From: Magnolia sinica
Taxonomy: Eukaryota > Streptophyta > Magnoliopsida > Magnoliales > Magnoliaceae
Assembly: GCF_029962835.1 (NCBI RefSeq)
Contig: NC_080582.1
Coordinates: forward strand, 77,744,177-77,808,176
DNA: 64,000 nt
Direction: 5' to 3'
Part shown: positions 11,467 through 23,680 of the stretch, piece after piece
Layout: each line of letters starts with the position of its first letter
Position numbering within the stretch: the first letter of the stretch is position 1
Made by a program: the position numbers and the translations under genes
The notes under the pieces: model-generated
Seen by the model: only the letters and a program-made list of their open reading frames with translations
Told to the model about the DNA's origin: nothing
Database searches by the model: none

Positions 11467-12135
11467 GGAAGGGATTGAGTGCTGAGTAATGAGTAAACTC
11501 TGTGGGATCCACTATGATATATGAATTTGATCCACACTGTCCATCTATTTTAATACTTAAATTTAAGTCCTGATCTTAAAAATTAGCTATATCCAAAGCT
11601 CAAGTGGACTACACCATAGGAAATATTGTGAATTGAGTGTATACCGTTGAACATAGCTCAAAGGGCAGACTGAGTGGAGATAGCTCGTTTCAACACTTGA
11701 GGTCTTGGTATGATCCCTAGTGAGGGTGGCTAACATGAAGTGTGTGCACTACATGAGTGTGTACAAAGAAGCTAACCCCCCAAAAAAAAGGTGTATACCG
11801 TTGAAAATTTCTGGGGGGCCACAGAAGTTATGAATCAAGCTGATTTTTTTTCCCCTCATCCTGGTGTTTGTGATCTCATGAACATGTTGGAGGATAAATA
11901 AAGATCATTATGGGCACTGGAAAGGTTTCAACAGTCTAAATCAGTATTTTCATTGTTTCCTGTGGTATGGTCCACTTGAACTTTGGATATGCTTAATTTT
12001 ATGGCTCGACCTCTGCATGTAGAAGAAAAAAATAGATGGACTGATTGGATAAACCGTATATATTTACCGTGGGCCGAACTGAATTTACTTTGTGTAATAA
12101 AAGTAAAGCAACAACTCAGTACGCAGTCTGATTAC
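11467..12135. mobile_element. Foldback MITE (Mutator-like family) carrying a SINE
   Basis: The left end GGAAGGGATTGAGTGCTGAG and the minus-strand reading of the right end, GTAATCAGACTGCGTACTG, are inverted relatives. They match the termini of the copy at 28437-28928. The two arms are complementary through most of their length (the CAAGTGGACTACACCAT motif on the left matches TATGGTCCACTTGAAC on the right), so the element could fold into one long hairpin. It is interrupted by the SINE at 11652-11790. I could not find a convincing 9-bp duplication at its outer ends. Confidence 0.7.
11652..11790 (+). mobile_element. tRNA-derived SINE
   Basis: A 139-bp insertion flanked by a perfect 15-bp duplication GTGTATACCGTTGAA (11637-11651 and 11791-11805). 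It contains GATAGCTCGTTTCAAC, resembling a pol III A box, and about 30 bp later GGTATGATCCC, two substitutions from the tRNA B-box consensus GGTTCGATCCC. It ends CCCCCCAAAAAAAAG, a short A-rich tail. Length, pol III boxes, A tail and variable-length duplication together fit a plant SINE mobilised by LINE machinery. The interrupted host sequence resumes exactly after the second duplication. Confidence 0.8.
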
Positions 12136-15100
12136 ATTACTGGTAACATAGTAGTGGGTGTTACCCCTGTTGTGGGCCCACCTTGATGATGTGTTATATA
12201 TCCACTCTGCCCAACTATTTCTCCATCAGGGATTTTAGGCCCACCTTGTTTGTGTTGCTGAGTTTTTTACGGAGGAAGTTTATTCTCAATGTTTAAATTG
12301 AGTTATTACTCTATATTATAGGTATTTTGAATTCGTGGGCCTACTTTTATAGCCCACTTGATGATTGGTTTAGCTTAATAAAAATAAAATGACATATTTT
12401 ATCCCATGTTTTTTTTATATGAGTATGATATTTTAGAACAATTTTCTAATCTAAGCTATGCTTGATGTGAATATACAACTTTCTATCTGTAAGTAATTTA
12501 TAGGTTTTGCAAATAGAAAAACCAACTTATGTAGGTGACTTACAACTTACGTCCAAACAGGTTTGCTTGTCAGTAACTTACACTTGTAAGTGACTTACAA
12601 GCATGTCACTTACAACTTAAAAGAATTTACAGGCATCCATACATGCCCTAATGTAGGAATATTTCGATTTTTATTGCCTTTTCCGTTTTTTCATTTATGT
12701 TTCTGGAGTGCACTTGAACGGAGAAGGAAAAAAAAGAGCATTTCGGATTCCAAAGGCAGATTGGAGTCCTCCTGCAAGAGGATCGAGACGCTGGATCTGG
12801 ATTCAGTTTTCCGATCTAAAATGTAATTTATTTCGATTTCTTTTTCTTCTTTTTGAAGCTGGTGTTGGATTCTATGATTTGTTTGATTTTTATTTTTGAA
12901 TAGGATTTTTGAATTTTCTCTTGCTTTGTTAGCATTTAATTTTAGTGTTTTTTCGATTCTTTGAATTTTTATTTTTATTTTTGGTTGTGGGGGAGAGAAT
13001 CAACTTGTATTGGGTTGTTTACCAAAGGGATTATCATTTTTGAGGAATCCTCCTAAGAAGTGCTACCTCCACTGTACACATGGCATGTGTATAGTGATCA
13101 GAAGCCTTGATTTGGTGGGCCATCGGGTTTCCACATCCTAAGATAAATGCTATAAACTATGGTAGTCATTTGATCTGTAGCTTAGGAAAGGATTGAGGAA
13201 GATGAATCATGGTCCACATTCAACACGTAAAATTCATAGCGATCAAACAGTTAGATTGAGCCATGGCCCATCTACATGATGACCCACCATATCAACGGTC
13301 CAATCTCCATACACATTTCTACATGTACGGTCAAGACCATACTTCCAAGGCATACACCGTACTTGCATTGCAGCGTTACTCTAGGTTGTACCTTTTTTAC
13401 TCTTAACTGGTTTTACATTTTAGTTTGTTGGTTATTGGCCTTCGATGCTGGGTCCACCAGAAGAACCGTTCCAATCACTGAGGCGTGTCCCACATATGGT
13501 GGAGGTAAGGAACTACACTCTGGGGTACCATCACAAGTTACCTGCCTTTTCTTGCATATGTATCATGGGTTGAAGGGAGATTGAAATGAACCTGCAAGTA
13601 ACTAAGAATGGCTTCTTTCCTTGTGTGATTGATTTGAATGGTCTATAGAAGGATTCATTTGGCAGTATGGATTTAAATCCTCTTGAATCCAGTGGATTTT
13701 GAAACCTGTGGAATTGAGAGAATTTTACAAATCAGCTTTGAGGTGGGAATGCAAAAAGGACTCTTTGGAGGGATTTTGGAAGAATAAAAATCCAAACCTT
13801 CAAAATCCTTGCTACTAAAGTCTAAAGAAACTGAAATGCCCACAAACCCTCAGAATCCATGATTCCAAATGACCCCTAATTTAAATGGTGCATGATGTTG
13901 TAAATCAACTGTAATTAGTGTGGAGGATTAGCACATTATTGATCAGCCAACAGATTTTCTTAGCACATCATTGATCGGGCAACATATTTTCTTTCTCCTC
14001 CATGACTATTTCTTGAGACTTTTATTTATGACAATGATTGGTAACTGTGTTTAATCTACAATCCTTTTCTATTCCTTAGATCATTTCTTTTAATTATGCA
14101 ATTCAGTTCCTAGATCAGCTAATGAAGTTAGGCTTACCTTGCAAATACTTTTCCCCTCCTGACACCTCTTTTGTGGACGCCTTGTGTCTCTTAGCAGGGA
14201 ATTTGGTATTATTGTTTCCTCCTATACTTCTTCAGGCTTCGTTTTAATTATTTTTTGTGAGTTTTTTTGCCTATAAAAATTATGAAATCTTATTTGATTT
14301 CAGGTATGGCCATCAAATTGCTTATGCTCTTTCTTTACTGGTTACAAATTCTGTACTATGTCTATTACAACTACTTACTTTTCCCCTCCAGCAACATTTG
14401 TTGCTGTCCAAGTTTAAAGTCGAGTTTTTTGGAGTGGGCTTCAAGTTTGAAGTCTAGTGATTCAAATTTTGTTCAAAGGTTGTTTGCTTTGTGGTTTCGC
14501 GCCAGTTTTATTAACTTGAGAGGCTTAGATTAACTTTAGAATTCATATATAGGAATTTTGAAGTCAATCTAAGCCTCTCAGGCTGATAAAATTATTGGGC
14601 AGCCTGAGACAACATTCTTACCACTGAAGTTTCGTCTTCTGGAATTGATTTGTCATGTTTGTTCTTCAATTCTGCTGGTTCAACCTGAATTTACTTTGAC
14701 GGTTTCTTTTAATCTCTCTCTTATAATTGGTTTAGATGAACTTTCTTATTAATAGGATTGTAGATGAACTTTCTTATTAATAGGATTAGAAGCCCACGTA
14801 AGTGCTCAATTGGTTGCTGTACCAAAGGAGCATGCTGCCTATGGCGAAATCACAGAATCAAAGTTATCTTTTTCATAATGATTCCTAGAGTATGGCTGGA
14901 TCATTTGCACAAGATTATGAAAGTTTAAATTATTCTTTCCTCATTTGATAAGTTTACACTTTTTTTCGTCCAAATAGGTGTTGTATGATAATTTTTCTTT
15001 TTGTTCAAGTTCATAGATTAATAAACATTTCGTACTATATTTCCATCAATTTTTTTTAAATTTGTACTTCAATAATTTCCTTTTGCCAGTTGAGGGAGGG

Positions 15101-15677
15101 AAATTTTTGACATGAATGAAAGATGAAAAACATAAGGGTGCATTTGCCAAATATTCTGTAGGTAAAAGCTCCTCTTGAACATTCTTGCCAAATATTCTGA
15201 AGGTAAAAGCTTGCTGCTTGATATGTTGATTGCCTTTAGCATCTTCAAATTTAAGATTCATTCCACGCTTTTGAGTTTAATGTCCATCGTCAGTATTTGC
15301 AATGCCACCTGTGACTACCTATCTGGATATGCCCATTCTTTTTTCTTTTTCTTTTTTAAATTTTTTTGTTTTGAAGGATAACATAAAATGCCTGATGTTT
15401 GTTGTTTATGTAAATTTTAAGTTGTGCATGTAGCATTGGTTTATACATTTATATACTAAAGCATACATACATCACTCGAATGCGTTCATAAATGTGTGCC
15501 TGTGTCTGTGTGCGTTTCTGGTGCGCTAAATTGTTTGGATTCTATTTCAGATGAGCTACTGCTGTCTGGCTGGTGAACTGCAGCAGTTTTTTGTTCATAG
15601 GTGAGTATTTATATTGTTCTCCATCTTTTTGGCACCAACACACTTTGTAATATTTTGTGCTTCTTTTCTTTCTATAG
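12136..15677. other. Non-coding region upstream of the RIO2 exons
   Basis: Contains another GTGGGCCCACCTTGATGATG foldback-like fragment (12165-12370), hAT-like sequence with 'CCAAACAGGTTTGC' (about 12550-12570) and a probable MITE (13646-13880). The stretch 12700-12830, GA-rich and followed by a T-rich intron-like region, resembles a plant 5' leader, but no ATG-initiated exon leading into RIO2 was found. I searched by eye for the RIO2 N-terminal winged-helix and nucleotide-loop exons and did not see them. Confidence 0.4.
13646..13880. mobile_element. Short MITE-like element
   Basis: The left edge AGGATTCATTTGGCAGTATG and the minus-strand reading of the right edge, TTAGGGGTCATTTGGAATCA, are imperfect inverted repeats. 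The interior is rich in GGATTTTG/CAAAATCC complementary pairs. The 'CATTTGG' terminus is common in plant hAT- and Harbinger-like MITEs, and the superfamily is not resolved here. Confidence 0.5.
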
Positions 15678-16968
15678 GTGGTCATTTGGTAGTGTTCCTG
15701 TTCCAACTGCTGTAGATTGCAATAGGCATTGTGTAATTATGTTGCTTGTCCAAGGTTATCCACTGTAAGATGTCCTTTTAAGATTCTGAAATACTCTTGA
15801 TTTTGAAGCCCACCTTTTCTGGCTACTAGGGGATGTTTGATTTACTTGTAGAACGTTTTTTTCAACATGTATCAGAAGTGCAGGTTTTCTTCTTTATCCT
15901 TATGTAAATTTACATGTTTTCTGAGGTTTGCTTGCTGGAAAATGACAGTTTATGATTCAGTGAGTTGCCTCCATGCAGCGTACAGGTGAAGCAATTGGAA
16001 AACCCAGACACTGTTTTTGACGCAATTGTTGGTCTTGTTGTTTGTTTTGCAGAACATGGTCTCATACACTGTGACTTCAATGAATTTAACATTATGGTAT
16101 GCAATTATCTCTGATAAGCAAATGATTCCATTTTTTACATTTCCTTAGAATTGTTGAAATTCTATTGTTTTCCTAACTTTTGGGTGTTATAATCAGCAGA
16201 TCATGATTTATTTATTTTCTTTTTCTAGATATTTTTAATGTGGCTGTAACTCTATCACAGAAGAGTTCATAATGACTTTTGCTTGATTTCTATGCAAGTT
16301 ATTTTTTCTTGAATAAACATATGATACAAATATATGGAATGTAGCTATTTTATTGTATTTATGTTTTCCCTATGCATGTGCATGTGCCACACGTGTGTGA
16401 AGTTGTTGCAAGCAATATGCATGTGTGTGCGCGCATGCAGGTGGGTGTGTATCATTCGTTTTTGAAGTTGTTACAATCAATTTTCTTGTGTGCGGGGGGG
16501 TGTGTATCGCGCGTGTGAACTTGTAACCAATTTGTGTGTGCATGTGTGTATGGGCATGTGTGTGTGCAGAGTTGTGAGCAATGCCGGTCACAAATTTTTT
16601 TTTTTTTTTGCCATTCACAATTATCAGCTTTAGCCCTTAGTAAGCAACCTCCTCATTATAAGTTCCTCAATATATATTCGGCTATGCATCATTTGATAAT
16701 TATACTCACCTTTAATCAAATGACTCAACTGTTCTATTATAGATCAATGATAATGAGGAGGTTACAATGATTGATTTCCCTCAAATGTTGTCTGTTTCGC
16801 ATCGCAATGCACAAATATATGTAATAAATCCTCCAATGTTTTACGTTGTTAGCCCATTATTTACTTGTTAACAACCGTCCTCGCAATCATTATATTTCTG
16901 AAAACCTCCCCTTGTCTCAGGTACTTTGATCGTGATGTTGAATGCATTTACAAGTTCTTCAGTAAAAG
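15678..16968 (+). pseudogene. RIO2 atypical protein kinase, four-exon fragment
   Basis: Exons read at 15678-15764, 15979-16096, 16743-16816 and 16921-16968. They encode the RIO2 signature in order: VPVPTAVDCNRHCVIM, LVQGYPLVQVKQL, GLIHCDFNEFNIM (the catalytic loop with its Asp), then VTMIDFPQMLSVSHRNAQ (the metal-binding IDFPQ motif) and YFDRDVECIYKFFSKR. RIO2 acts in cytoplasmic maturation of pre-40S ribosomal subunits. Splice borders are canonical for the first intron (ACT/GTAAG ... GCAG/CGTACAG), and the reading frame is open through each exon. The third intron is odd: keeping the frame requires a cut before ATATGTAA, while the nearest GT (16821) shifts the frame to a stop in the next exon. 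The N-terminal winged-helix and ATP-loop exons upstream and the C-terminal exons downstream were not found. Retained introns argue for a duplicated genomic fragment rather than a retrocopy. Confidence 0.8.
16370..16560. repeat. GT-rich low-complexity tract
   Basis: Irregular GTGTGTGCATGTG sequence within the second intron of the RIO2 fragment. The minus-strand frame rich in His, Thr and Ala is a by-product of this tract. Confidence 0.8.
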
Positions 16969-19087
16969 GTCAGTAGCTGGAATCCTTGAATTTATTTAAT
17001 GATTGGGTGTCTTCTATGTGATTACTAATAGATTGGTATAACTGCTTTTTGCGCGCGTGTTTTCCTCAACATCCTCTTCTAACATTGCACAACATCTTTA
17101 AGCATTTTCCAGATGTGGTTTGAACATGTGAAATCTTTTGCATCTTCATTCTGTTATTTATTTGTGGCTTTGTTATTATATAATTTTCAGCTTGTTGTCT
17201 TTTGCTTGGGTTGGTCCTTGAAAGTTTGTTCACAAAGACCACAAAAATAGTGCATATTTGGGTATTCAAAACCAAAATTTTGGGTGATGTGGATTTTCAT
17301 ATGCAAAATGAGAATCATGAGATAGGTGTATCCATTGCATATGGCACAGAGTATGCAAGAGTTTAAAACAAATACAACATTTGCAACTTTGGGCTGCCTT
17401 AATGTATTTATTCTGTATCCACTTTGTCTGTCTGTATTTCCAGACCATCTTTTTTTTTTTTTTTTTTGAAGACACAGGGTGTCCCCACCTCTTTTTTGAA
17501 GTGAGACTAATCCCTGCGGATACACGCAATCACCTACAGTGAGACTAATGCCTGCAGATACACGCAATCACCTACAGTGAGACTAATCCCTGTGGATACA
17601 CTTTGTCCATCCGCTTTTCCAGATCATCTCAGGGCATTATGCTAAAAGTGAAGTAGCTCCAATTATGAGGTGGACCATATCACAGGAAACAGTGGGATTC
17701 AGGCCTCAGGCCACCATGAAAAATCCATTTATCCCTAATACATTTAAAATGATACTGCCAAATAACTCGTTAAACGAGACTGCCAGATTTCTAAATTGTC
17801 TATGTGAGTTTTTTGAGGATTCCATGTTAGTTTTCCATATCGACATGGCTTTTTGAGGATTCTATGTTAGTTTTCCATGTTTAGAAATCTCTGTAACCCA
17901 ATCCCAGAATTTAAAGCTCCATGGAAGAGCAAATTTAACTGACCAACAGTTTCTAAATTATTAGAACTAGTTTAAGATAATCTTTTCAAGATAATCTAGC
18001 CATGCTACCAAGGACCCGTTTGGATACCACCAAATAAGTTGCATTTTCTACTTATAGTAGTAGATACGTAACTTATTTGAGATAAGTAAGTTTGGTTTAA
18101 GATTAATTACAACTTTTTTTAGTTACTTCATCACTTCAGCTGAGTAAGTAGAAACCAAGATAACTACATGATGCACAAGATAACTACACTACATGATTCC
18201 ATTCATTAATAGACATCCTAATTCAAGAGATTCTCCCTTGATTGCACAATACTCAATCGGGAGTAGGATAGAATTCAGGTGCAGGAACGAGTAAGAAACC
18301 AAATCAGGAGCCAGATCTTGGACTGGAACAATGCACAAAAAGTTCCTACAACCAAGGATAACTATATGTAGTATAGGTGAAGAAATTACAAATATTGAAT
18401 TTCTTAAGGTAAATTCTTAGAAAACAAGGTTCAAAAGGACATGGGACTTGGAAGTTTGGTCAAATGTGTCCCACCGTATCACAATGCCATATGTTGGGGC
18501 TTTATCTTTGAATCTGGATTATCTTCCAATGATCCAAATCGTTTATACAATGAGTCTAAACAGGTGTGATAGATACAAAACAAATAAAACATCTTAAATA
18601 CCCATGTTTAGCAATACCTATAGCCATGCCCATATATCTACTATATTGAGCAATGTCCATGGCCACGTATAAAACCCATTTCAACTAATAAGCATTGTCA
18701 CATTTATGTATAGACAAATACTCTTATCATAGAAACAGACTCGTAAGTCCGAAAAAATCCATGCTTGAAAATCATGCTTACCTGAACAAACTTAAATTTC
18801 AACCAATAAGCATCAATAGCCTCTATAGCCTCTCACTCTAACCAATGGCTAAGAACACGCCCTTTAGCTCTACATCCTTGGCGAGATCACCACTCGCCTT
18901 CAGCTCTACATCCATGATGATGATACATAAACATTAGATTTATTGCAGATACAACAATAGATCCTCAACTTACAGAATAATAGATGGATATCTAATACAG
19001 TAACATATTCTCTTATTTCTTGTAGTGCCTATATGCAATGAATGGGATCCAATGTAGATAGGGGAGGAGTGGAAATGAAAAAATAGA
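16969..19087. other. Non-coding stretch downstream of RIO2 fragment
   Basis: No continuation of RIO2 is seen after the GT donor at 16969. The region holds a T-tract, a 38-bp tandem repeat (17501-17614), foldback-MITE-like sequence with 'GGTGGACCATATCACAGG' (17660-17760) and a hAT-like fragment starting GGACCCGTTTGGATACC (18013). Confidence 0.5.
17501..17614. repeat. Tandem repeat, 38-bp unit, about three copies
   Basis: Units beginning GTGAGACTAAT start at 17501, 17539 and 17577. The first two continue with 'GATACACGCAATCACCTACA'. The last unit grades into the neighbouring MITE-like sequence. Confidence 0.9.
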
Positions 19088-19206
19088 TCAAGTTAACTGA
19101 GAAGCATCCCAATTTATCAAGATTCCAAACCCTTCAGTCATAACCCCCAAAGAGACTGCACCATGAAGCGGTTCCATCGGTCCTACAAAATCAACAAGTT
19201 CCTCAT
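19088..19206 (-). other. Candidate terminal exon, unknown gene
   Basis: On the minus strand, after an AG at 19207-19208, an open frame of 39 codons (starting EELVDFVGPMEPLHGAV) runs to a TGA at 19088-19090. The composition looks protein-like, but I do not recognise it. A 39-codon frame can arise by chance. It is listed because exon-like segments on the same strand occur on the other side of the nested insertion (40949-41074, 42369-42461), so the three could belong to one gene. Confidence 0.25.
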
Positions 19207-19530
19207 CTATCAAGTTTCAGCAAAAACCAGGCACTCACACCACATTGTCACCCTCCTATAAATCTCTAATGTCAATACCAAGTTTTTAAATCACATTTTG
19301 AAATCTAATCCTAGCAGTTAGTAGCGTAAATGGATGGAGAAATTTAAATCAGCTCATCACTTGATTTAGGTTAGTTTCATAAAATCAGATAAAATATAAT
19401 ATAAAAAAAGTTTTGTTCCTCTTCAACCTTATCTTGTTGAAACCAAAAGATGTTGAATTAATGAAATTTCTTATGCCTACTGCAAGACAACTATTAGCTT
19501 CCCCTAGGTTTCTTTTTTGTTGTTAGCTAC

Positions 19531-20490
19531 TATTGAGGCAAGAATTTGGATTGCCCTCTTCTAACCTCTAAGCACCTGCACAGGAGAAGAACAAAGGAGA
19601 CCTTGGCTAGAGCAGGGGACCCTCCGATGCCAAAGTCAGGCCTGGAATCTGGGTTTGGTCGTGATTGAAGGGTTTAGGCCGAGAGATTTTATGTACCTTT
19701 TCAGTGGGAGTAGGTCCTCTATTTATAGTGCATGGGGGATAGGTTCGTCCGCAATCTTGTGCATGACTTTAGCCGTTAGGCGAGATGTGCGCGAGTGGTG
19801 AATCTGGGTAGTTACCCTGGAATTACGCGGTGGACGGTTACGCGCAAGTTATGGGCGCCAACGGTTACCCTGGAGTCGTGCATAGCCGAGGAAAATCATC
19901 TGCCCAGCCATGGAGGTAGGTCGGCATGATTCTAGTCGGGACATTATGGGTCAGCATGGTGTGGACCCCTCAGTCGGACATCACAAAGATTCGGGCTGAA
20001 CCTCTGTTTACTTATGTCAGAGCCAAATTGGGCCAACTGATTGAGCGGATGGAGCCGACCCGAACCAAGTCGAGTTGAACCCAACAATCGGCTGAGGATG
20101 GGCCGGGCGTCGCCCTGAGCCGAGCTGAGCTCAACGATTGATCGGCCAGGGATTGCTATGGGGAGCTCAGAAGTTCTGTATTGGTTGTCTGGGCTATTGG
20201 CTTTTCTGAGCTGGAGGTTGGACCTATTTTCTCGTCAGTTCATCTGTCCTTCATCAGCCCTTTTACCGAGCCGATCAACCCCTTGGGCCTGTCTCGAGCC
20301 AAGCTGGATTGACCATGGCACTTTAAGATGGTCCTTGTGAGCTGCATAGGTGGAAGCTCGGGGGCGTGCACTACCGAAGACTGCGCTTGGGGAAGTGAAC
20401 TCCAGCTCCTCTTGGCATGGTGGTGTAGGAGTGTGTGCTCGTCAACTCGAGCCGACCTTGAGGACAGTCACACTATATTTCCCCATAACA
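19531..20490 (-). repeat. Gypsy 3' LTR
   Basis: The plus-strand left end is TATTGAGGCAAGAATTTGG, corresponding to TGTTGAGGCAAGAATCTGG in the partner. The terminal TG has become TA here. The right end is TTTCCCCATAACA. About 960 bp. A TATAAATA box (minus strand, 19720-19727) is retained. Confidence 0.9.
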
Positions 20491-21270
20491 AAAGCCCCCT
20501 ACATCTTGAGTTTACAATGTGAGCTTAGGAAGTAAGTTGGTGGAACGAGGTCGGGCAGACAAGATGTTACGCTTTAACTGCCAGCTAGCGGGGGCAACTA
20601 AATCAAGGAAAATCCGCAATGATGGCCTGCTATAGTGGAGGTGCTGTACTCTGCTATGGCAACTTTTTGGCTGGGACCCATGTTATGCTGACGCGTTGCA
20701 CTGACTAAGAATGCAGATCGGCCATAATGAATGAGAGATCACCATGTGTAAAGTGATGGACGAGGAGATGACTCTTCGTCTGCGGCATTTAATGCTGCTC
20801 ATTAAAGACGTGGCGCAACTTGGGAATTCAGATCAACAGAGCTAATGGGGCGTGGCCGCGTGTAAGGCGATGCTCGGGGAGACGGCTCTTCGCCTAGTAG
20901 ATATGTAGGGTCGTGCACTTGTATGTAGTAGTAGTGTGGTTAGCCGCGCTGATTTATAAGCATTGACTTTGCTTATTGGTTTACATGTGTAGTTATAGTT
21001 AATGGAGTGACCACTTCTTTAAGGGTCGGCCCATTAAAGGAGTGTTTCTCCTTGCATTGAAGGAGGTCTTTGGTAGTGTGAATAAGCAGACGCGGAGTTT
21101 AGATGAAAATCTTCCGTGCTGAGGAGTTTTTATTGCGAAAATCCATAGGAATTTACATGCAATACAAGTAGCTTTTGACCTCGGTCGCTTTTTCTTCGTG
21201 ACTCAGCTCATGAGTAGTAGACCTTTAGATGCTCGACATTTCATAGATGGAGTAGAGGTCGGTTCTCTGG
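20491..21270 (-). other. Gypsy 3' internal region and polypurine tract
   Basis: Internal sequence between the integrase end (cut by the copia insertion at 21270) and the 3' LTR. The minus strand reads GTAGGGGGCTTT immediately before the LTR, a polypurine tract. No further domain is seen. Confidence 0.6.
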
Positions 21271-21515
21271 TGTCAAAATAGAGAATGCGTAGAGAAATTT
21301 TGGGAAAAACTGCCTCTGTCAGTTCAGCCACTTTCATTATTTTCCAATTCCATCTATACACGGAAGTATATGCTATACACGGAGTCTAACTGATTCCTAA
21401 TATTCAGCATCTATACATGGTAAGATAATCTGTATAGCAAATATTAATAGAGTCCTAAATTGTATAAACTCCTAAAATTGTATACGGTAACATCCTAAAA
21501 TTGTATATGGTAACA
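21271..21515 (-). repeat. Copia 3' LTR
   Basis: 245 bp, TGTCAAAATAGAGAATG at the left and GTATATGGTAACA at the right. It contains three CCTAAA(A)TTGTATA repeats near the right end. Confidence 0.93.
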
Positions 21516-21545
21516 TCCCCCCTCAAATTGATGCTGGTAAGTCAA

Positions 21546-22163
21546 CTAGCAACAATTTGCAACAAGAAATTGATGCCGCTGTCGAGTCATAGCTTTGGTG
21601 AAGACATCAGCCACTTGGAGATCAGAAGAGATGTGAGGAAGAGATATCAACCGAATTTCCAAGGTGTCTCGAATAGAATGACAATCAACCTCAATGTGCT
21701 TGGTGCGTTCATGGAAAACGGGATTGGTGGCAATCTGAATAGCACTAGTGTTATCAGCATGAAGAGGGGTAGAAGTAGTTTGAGGAAACCCAAGCTCCTC
21801 AAGAAGACCGTGTAGCCATACAATTTCAGAACAAGCAGTAGACATGGCTCGATACTCGGCCTCAGTAGAGGATTTAGAAACACGATCTTGTTTCTTATAT
21901 TTCCAAGAAATTAAGGCATCACCTAAAAACATACACCAACCGGTAGTAGATCGTCGTGTATCCGGACACCCAGCCCAATCAGCATCACTATAGGCAACAA
22001 GTTGAAGAGAGGAGCCAGTAGGAAAGAACAACCCACGAGTAGGTGAACCTCGAAGATAGTGGATGACGCGGTGAACTGCAACAAGATGGAGATGCCGAGG
22101 AGAAGACATAAACTGACTGACCTGATGAACAGCATAGGAGATATCAGGTCGAGTAGTGGTCAA
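21546..22163 (-). pseudogene. Copia RNase H
   Basis: Carries TRPDISYAVHQVSQFMSSPR, LVAYSDADWAGCPDTRRSTT, SKSSTEAEYRAMSTACSEIV, LHADNTSAIQIATNPVFHER and TKHIEVDCHSIRD, the full set of copia RNase H motifs up to the tail QVADVFTKAMTRQRH. A break lies between it and the reverse transcriptase (22163-22419). Confidence 0.9.
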
Positions 22164-22418
22164 GTAGATAAGACTCCCAACCAGGCGTCGATAGAGAGTA
22201 GGATCATCCAGAAGGTCCCCTTTATCTTTCCTTTATTTGACATTTACCTCCATAGGAGTATCAACAGAAGAAGTGTCCTCCAAACCAGCCAAAGTGATAA
22301 GATCTTGAATATACTTATGTTGGTTCACGAAAATACCGTGGGCTCGATGATGAACTTCCAATCCTAAGAAGTATGTGAGTTGACCAAGATCTTTCATATG
22401 AAAAGTTGCATGTAACAG

Positions 22419-23680
22419 CTACTGAAGCTTAGTAATCAAACCACAGTCAGTCCCAGTAATGATAATATCATCCACATAAACCAAGAAAAGAACTATACCC
22501 GACGCAGACATGTGGAAGAAGAGAGAAGAATTATACTGACTTTGTGTAAAACTGAAGGAAATAAGTGTATTGCGAAACTTCTCAAACCAAGCTCCAGGTG
22601 CCTGCTTGAGCCCATACAGAGAACGCCTTAACTTACAGATATCATGAGGAAAAGTAGTCATACCAGAGGGAAGCTTCATGTAAATCTCTTCCTGGAGATC
22701 ACCATGAAGAAAGGCATTCTTCACATCCATCTGATGTAGGTGCCATGACTGTGAAGCGACAATAGCTAAGATGGTTCGAACCGTGGTCATTTTGGCAGCA
22801 GGAGCAAATGTCTCCTCATAATCAACCCCATATGCCTGCTTGTTACCCAAAGCTACGAGGAGAGCTTTGTACCAGTCCAAAGAGCGATCAGAACAAAGTT
22901 TTATAGAGAAAACCCATTTACTCTCAATAGGTTTGACTGTAGGAGGACAAGGAACAATATCCCAAGTGTGATTCTCCTCAAGTGCTTGAAGTTCTACTTG
23001 CATTGCATTTTGCCAACACTCATGTTCCATGGCCTGTTTGTAGCAAGAGGGAATGGAAATAGTGGATAAAGTAGCGACAAGAGAGACAGGAGAGAAGAAA
23101 CCATACCAATTAGGGGGTCGAGAAGGACGAGTAGACCAACGAAGAGTGGTGGAAGAAGGAGCAGGATCAGGCGCCGGGTCAAGATCGGAAGGGGGCACAG
23201 AGGAAGTGGAACCAGACTCATGTCGACTATGTCTTTCATACACAAAACTAGGTGTGAACCTTTCCACAATTGTTGGGGAATCAGAAAAACTAGGTAGAAG
23301 AGATAAAGATGCAGATGGCAGCTCAACATGAGATGGAAAGAAATATTGATTTTCAAAGAAAATCACATTCCTCGAAACCCGTATACGATGAGCATGGGGA
23401 TCATAACAAACATAAACCTTTTTGAGGGATAGCATAACCAAGAAAAACACACTTAACAGACTGAGCAGTAAGTTTATGTCATTCATGAGTAGGGAGATGC
23501 ACAAAACAAACACAACCAAATATACGAAGATCAGAACATAAAGGAGAATGACCAAACAACTTAAAGAAAGGAGAAACATGATTTAACATAGGAGAGGGTA
23601 AGCGATTGATCAAATGAACTGCAGTAGAAAGTGCTTCACTCCAAAAGCGAGGAACAGATGATTCAAGTAAAAGAGTTCTT
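22419..23680 (-). pseudogene. Copia integrase end and reverse transcriptase
   Basis: 23680-23479 finishes the integrase (SVPRFWSEALSTAVHLINRL, LRIFGCVCFVHLP). A frameshift follows, then VYVCYDPHAHRIRVSRNVIF. The reverse transcriptase shows HECWQNAMQVELQALEENHT, YEETFAPAAKMTTVRTILAI, HQMDVKNAFLHGDLQEEIYM, SLYGLKQAPGAWFEKF and the catalytic YVDDIIITG. The RT part is open apart from the upstream frame break. Confidence 0.9.

Noticed and set aside
12590-12899. Plus-strand frames near a GA-rich leader considered as RIO2 exon 1
   Set aside because: The translation does not resemble the RIO2 N-terminus and no in-frame donor leads to the kinase exons.
17187-17567. Minus-strand frame of 126 codons
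   Set aside because: Depends on a T-tract read as Lys and on a 38-bp tandem repeat. No recognisable domain.
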